NCBI GenBank assembly: GCA_013180605.1
Contig: QBUL01000186.1
Span: 1-50,857, forward strand
Length of the DNA stretch: 50,857 nt
Direction: 5' to 3'
DNA from: Candidatus Methanophagaceae archaeon GoMg1
GTDB lineage: Archaea; Halobacteriota; Syntropharchaeia; Alkanophagales; Methanospirareceae
Below the pieces are notes generated by a model. The model saw only the letters and a list, made by a program, of their open reading frames with translations, made no database searches and was not told where the DNA came from. The position numbers and the translations under genes are program-made. Shown here in pieces: positions 50,682 through 50,857 of this stretch (positions are counted from its first letter, which is position 1; each line of letters opens with the position of its first letter).

Positions 50682-50857
50682 TCAGTGCAGGAATACGTAT
50701 TGATAACGCCCTGGAGTTCATTCCTATTCCTGCACGTATAGAAAGGATATGCGATCAGATATGCAACCGCAGCGCTATGAAGCACCAGTCCAATATCGAA
50801 ATAATGAACAATCAGCTCTAAAATCGCAATGGATAGCAGAACGACCGAAGCGAGAAG
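50675..50857 (-). CDS. C-terminal part of a membrane protein (partial)
   Basis: An open frame enters from the right edge on the minus strand: LLASVVLLSIAILELIVHYFDIGLVLHSAAVAYLIAYPFYTCRNRNELQGVINTYSCTEW*. It has one or two hydrophobic helices and then a polar tail. The family cannot be told from 60 residues. It converges on the duplicated leuS tail. Confidence 0.45.
   Translation of the reverse strand, partial: LLASVVLLSIAILELIVHYFDIGLVLHSAAVAYLIAYPFYTCRNRNELQGVINTYSCTEW

Noticed and set aside
50533-50721. 62-residue minus-strand ORF at the right edge
   Set aside because: It overlaps a better frame that enters from the window edge with a membrane helix, and also overlaps the leuS tail copy.

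Overview
The window reads as an archaeal chromosome segment. Supporting features are a tungsten/molybdenum formylmethanofuran dehydrogenase cluster (fwdDBAC) with a nearby mobB, V/A-type ATP synthase subunits, isopentenyl phosphate kinase, cupin-type glucose-6-phosphate isomerase, a hexulose-6-phosphate synthase/RraA fusion, archaeosortase, DUF63, MthK-like channel, archaeal MetRS/TrpRS/LeuRS and TATA-like promoters. The gene set points to a methanogen- or methanotroph-like euryarchaeon. An ANME-1 (Methanophagales) type lineage is my best guess, but that is inference from gene content and from the abundance of repeats and decayed genes; no marker here proves it.

Layout. 1-7 kb: pentapeptide-repeat potassium channel, iron-sulfur flavoprotein, SufC-SufB, archaeosortase, GPI. 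7-10 kb: small unknown ORFs and remnants, a Na/Ca exchanger, and a deleted copy of the ACT-domain gene found intact at 19 kb. 10-14 kb: a 1296-residue GLUG/DUF11 surface protein behind a short lamin-tail-like ORF. 14.5-17 kb: DUF63 and MetRS. 17-19 kb: truncated small genes and a broken NTPase/HEAT-repeat locus. 19-20.7 kb: ACT regulator and homoserine dehydrogenase. 21-25 kb: accessory region with transporter remnants, a CBS-HEPN-like protein, an attC-like hairpin, a PUA-like small protein, a decayed transposase, then tRNA-Thr(UGU). 25.5-33 kb: HPS-RraA, Lhr-type helicase, PurS, TrpRS, IPK, Nudix. 33-34.6 kb: unknown gene and a toxin-antitoxin-like pair. 34.9-40.6 kb: fwdC, fwdA, fwdB, fwdD, a TIM-barrel isomerase and mobB. 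40.7-42 kb: atpH-E-F. 42-45 kb: ABC ATPase, nuclease-like protein, MthK-like channel. 45-50.9 kb: LeuRS, nucleotidyltransferase, TPR protein, a second copy of the LeuRS tail, and the end of a membrane protein.

How it works together. MobB helps make the bis-MGD cofactor that FwdB needs, and Fwd catalyses the CO2/formylmethanofuran step of C1 metabolism. HPS-RraA and GPI belong to C1/sugar-phosphate metabolism. SufBC supplies Fe-S clusters for the many Fe-S enzymes of such cells. Intergenic space is full of four families of short inverted-repeat elements. One family carries a TATA-like box and sits directly upstream of several genes, so it may act as a portable promoter. The best places for something new are the LeuRS-tail-flanked NTase/TPR block, the attC-like element with its CBS-HEPN and PUA-like neighbours, and the promoter-carrying repeat.
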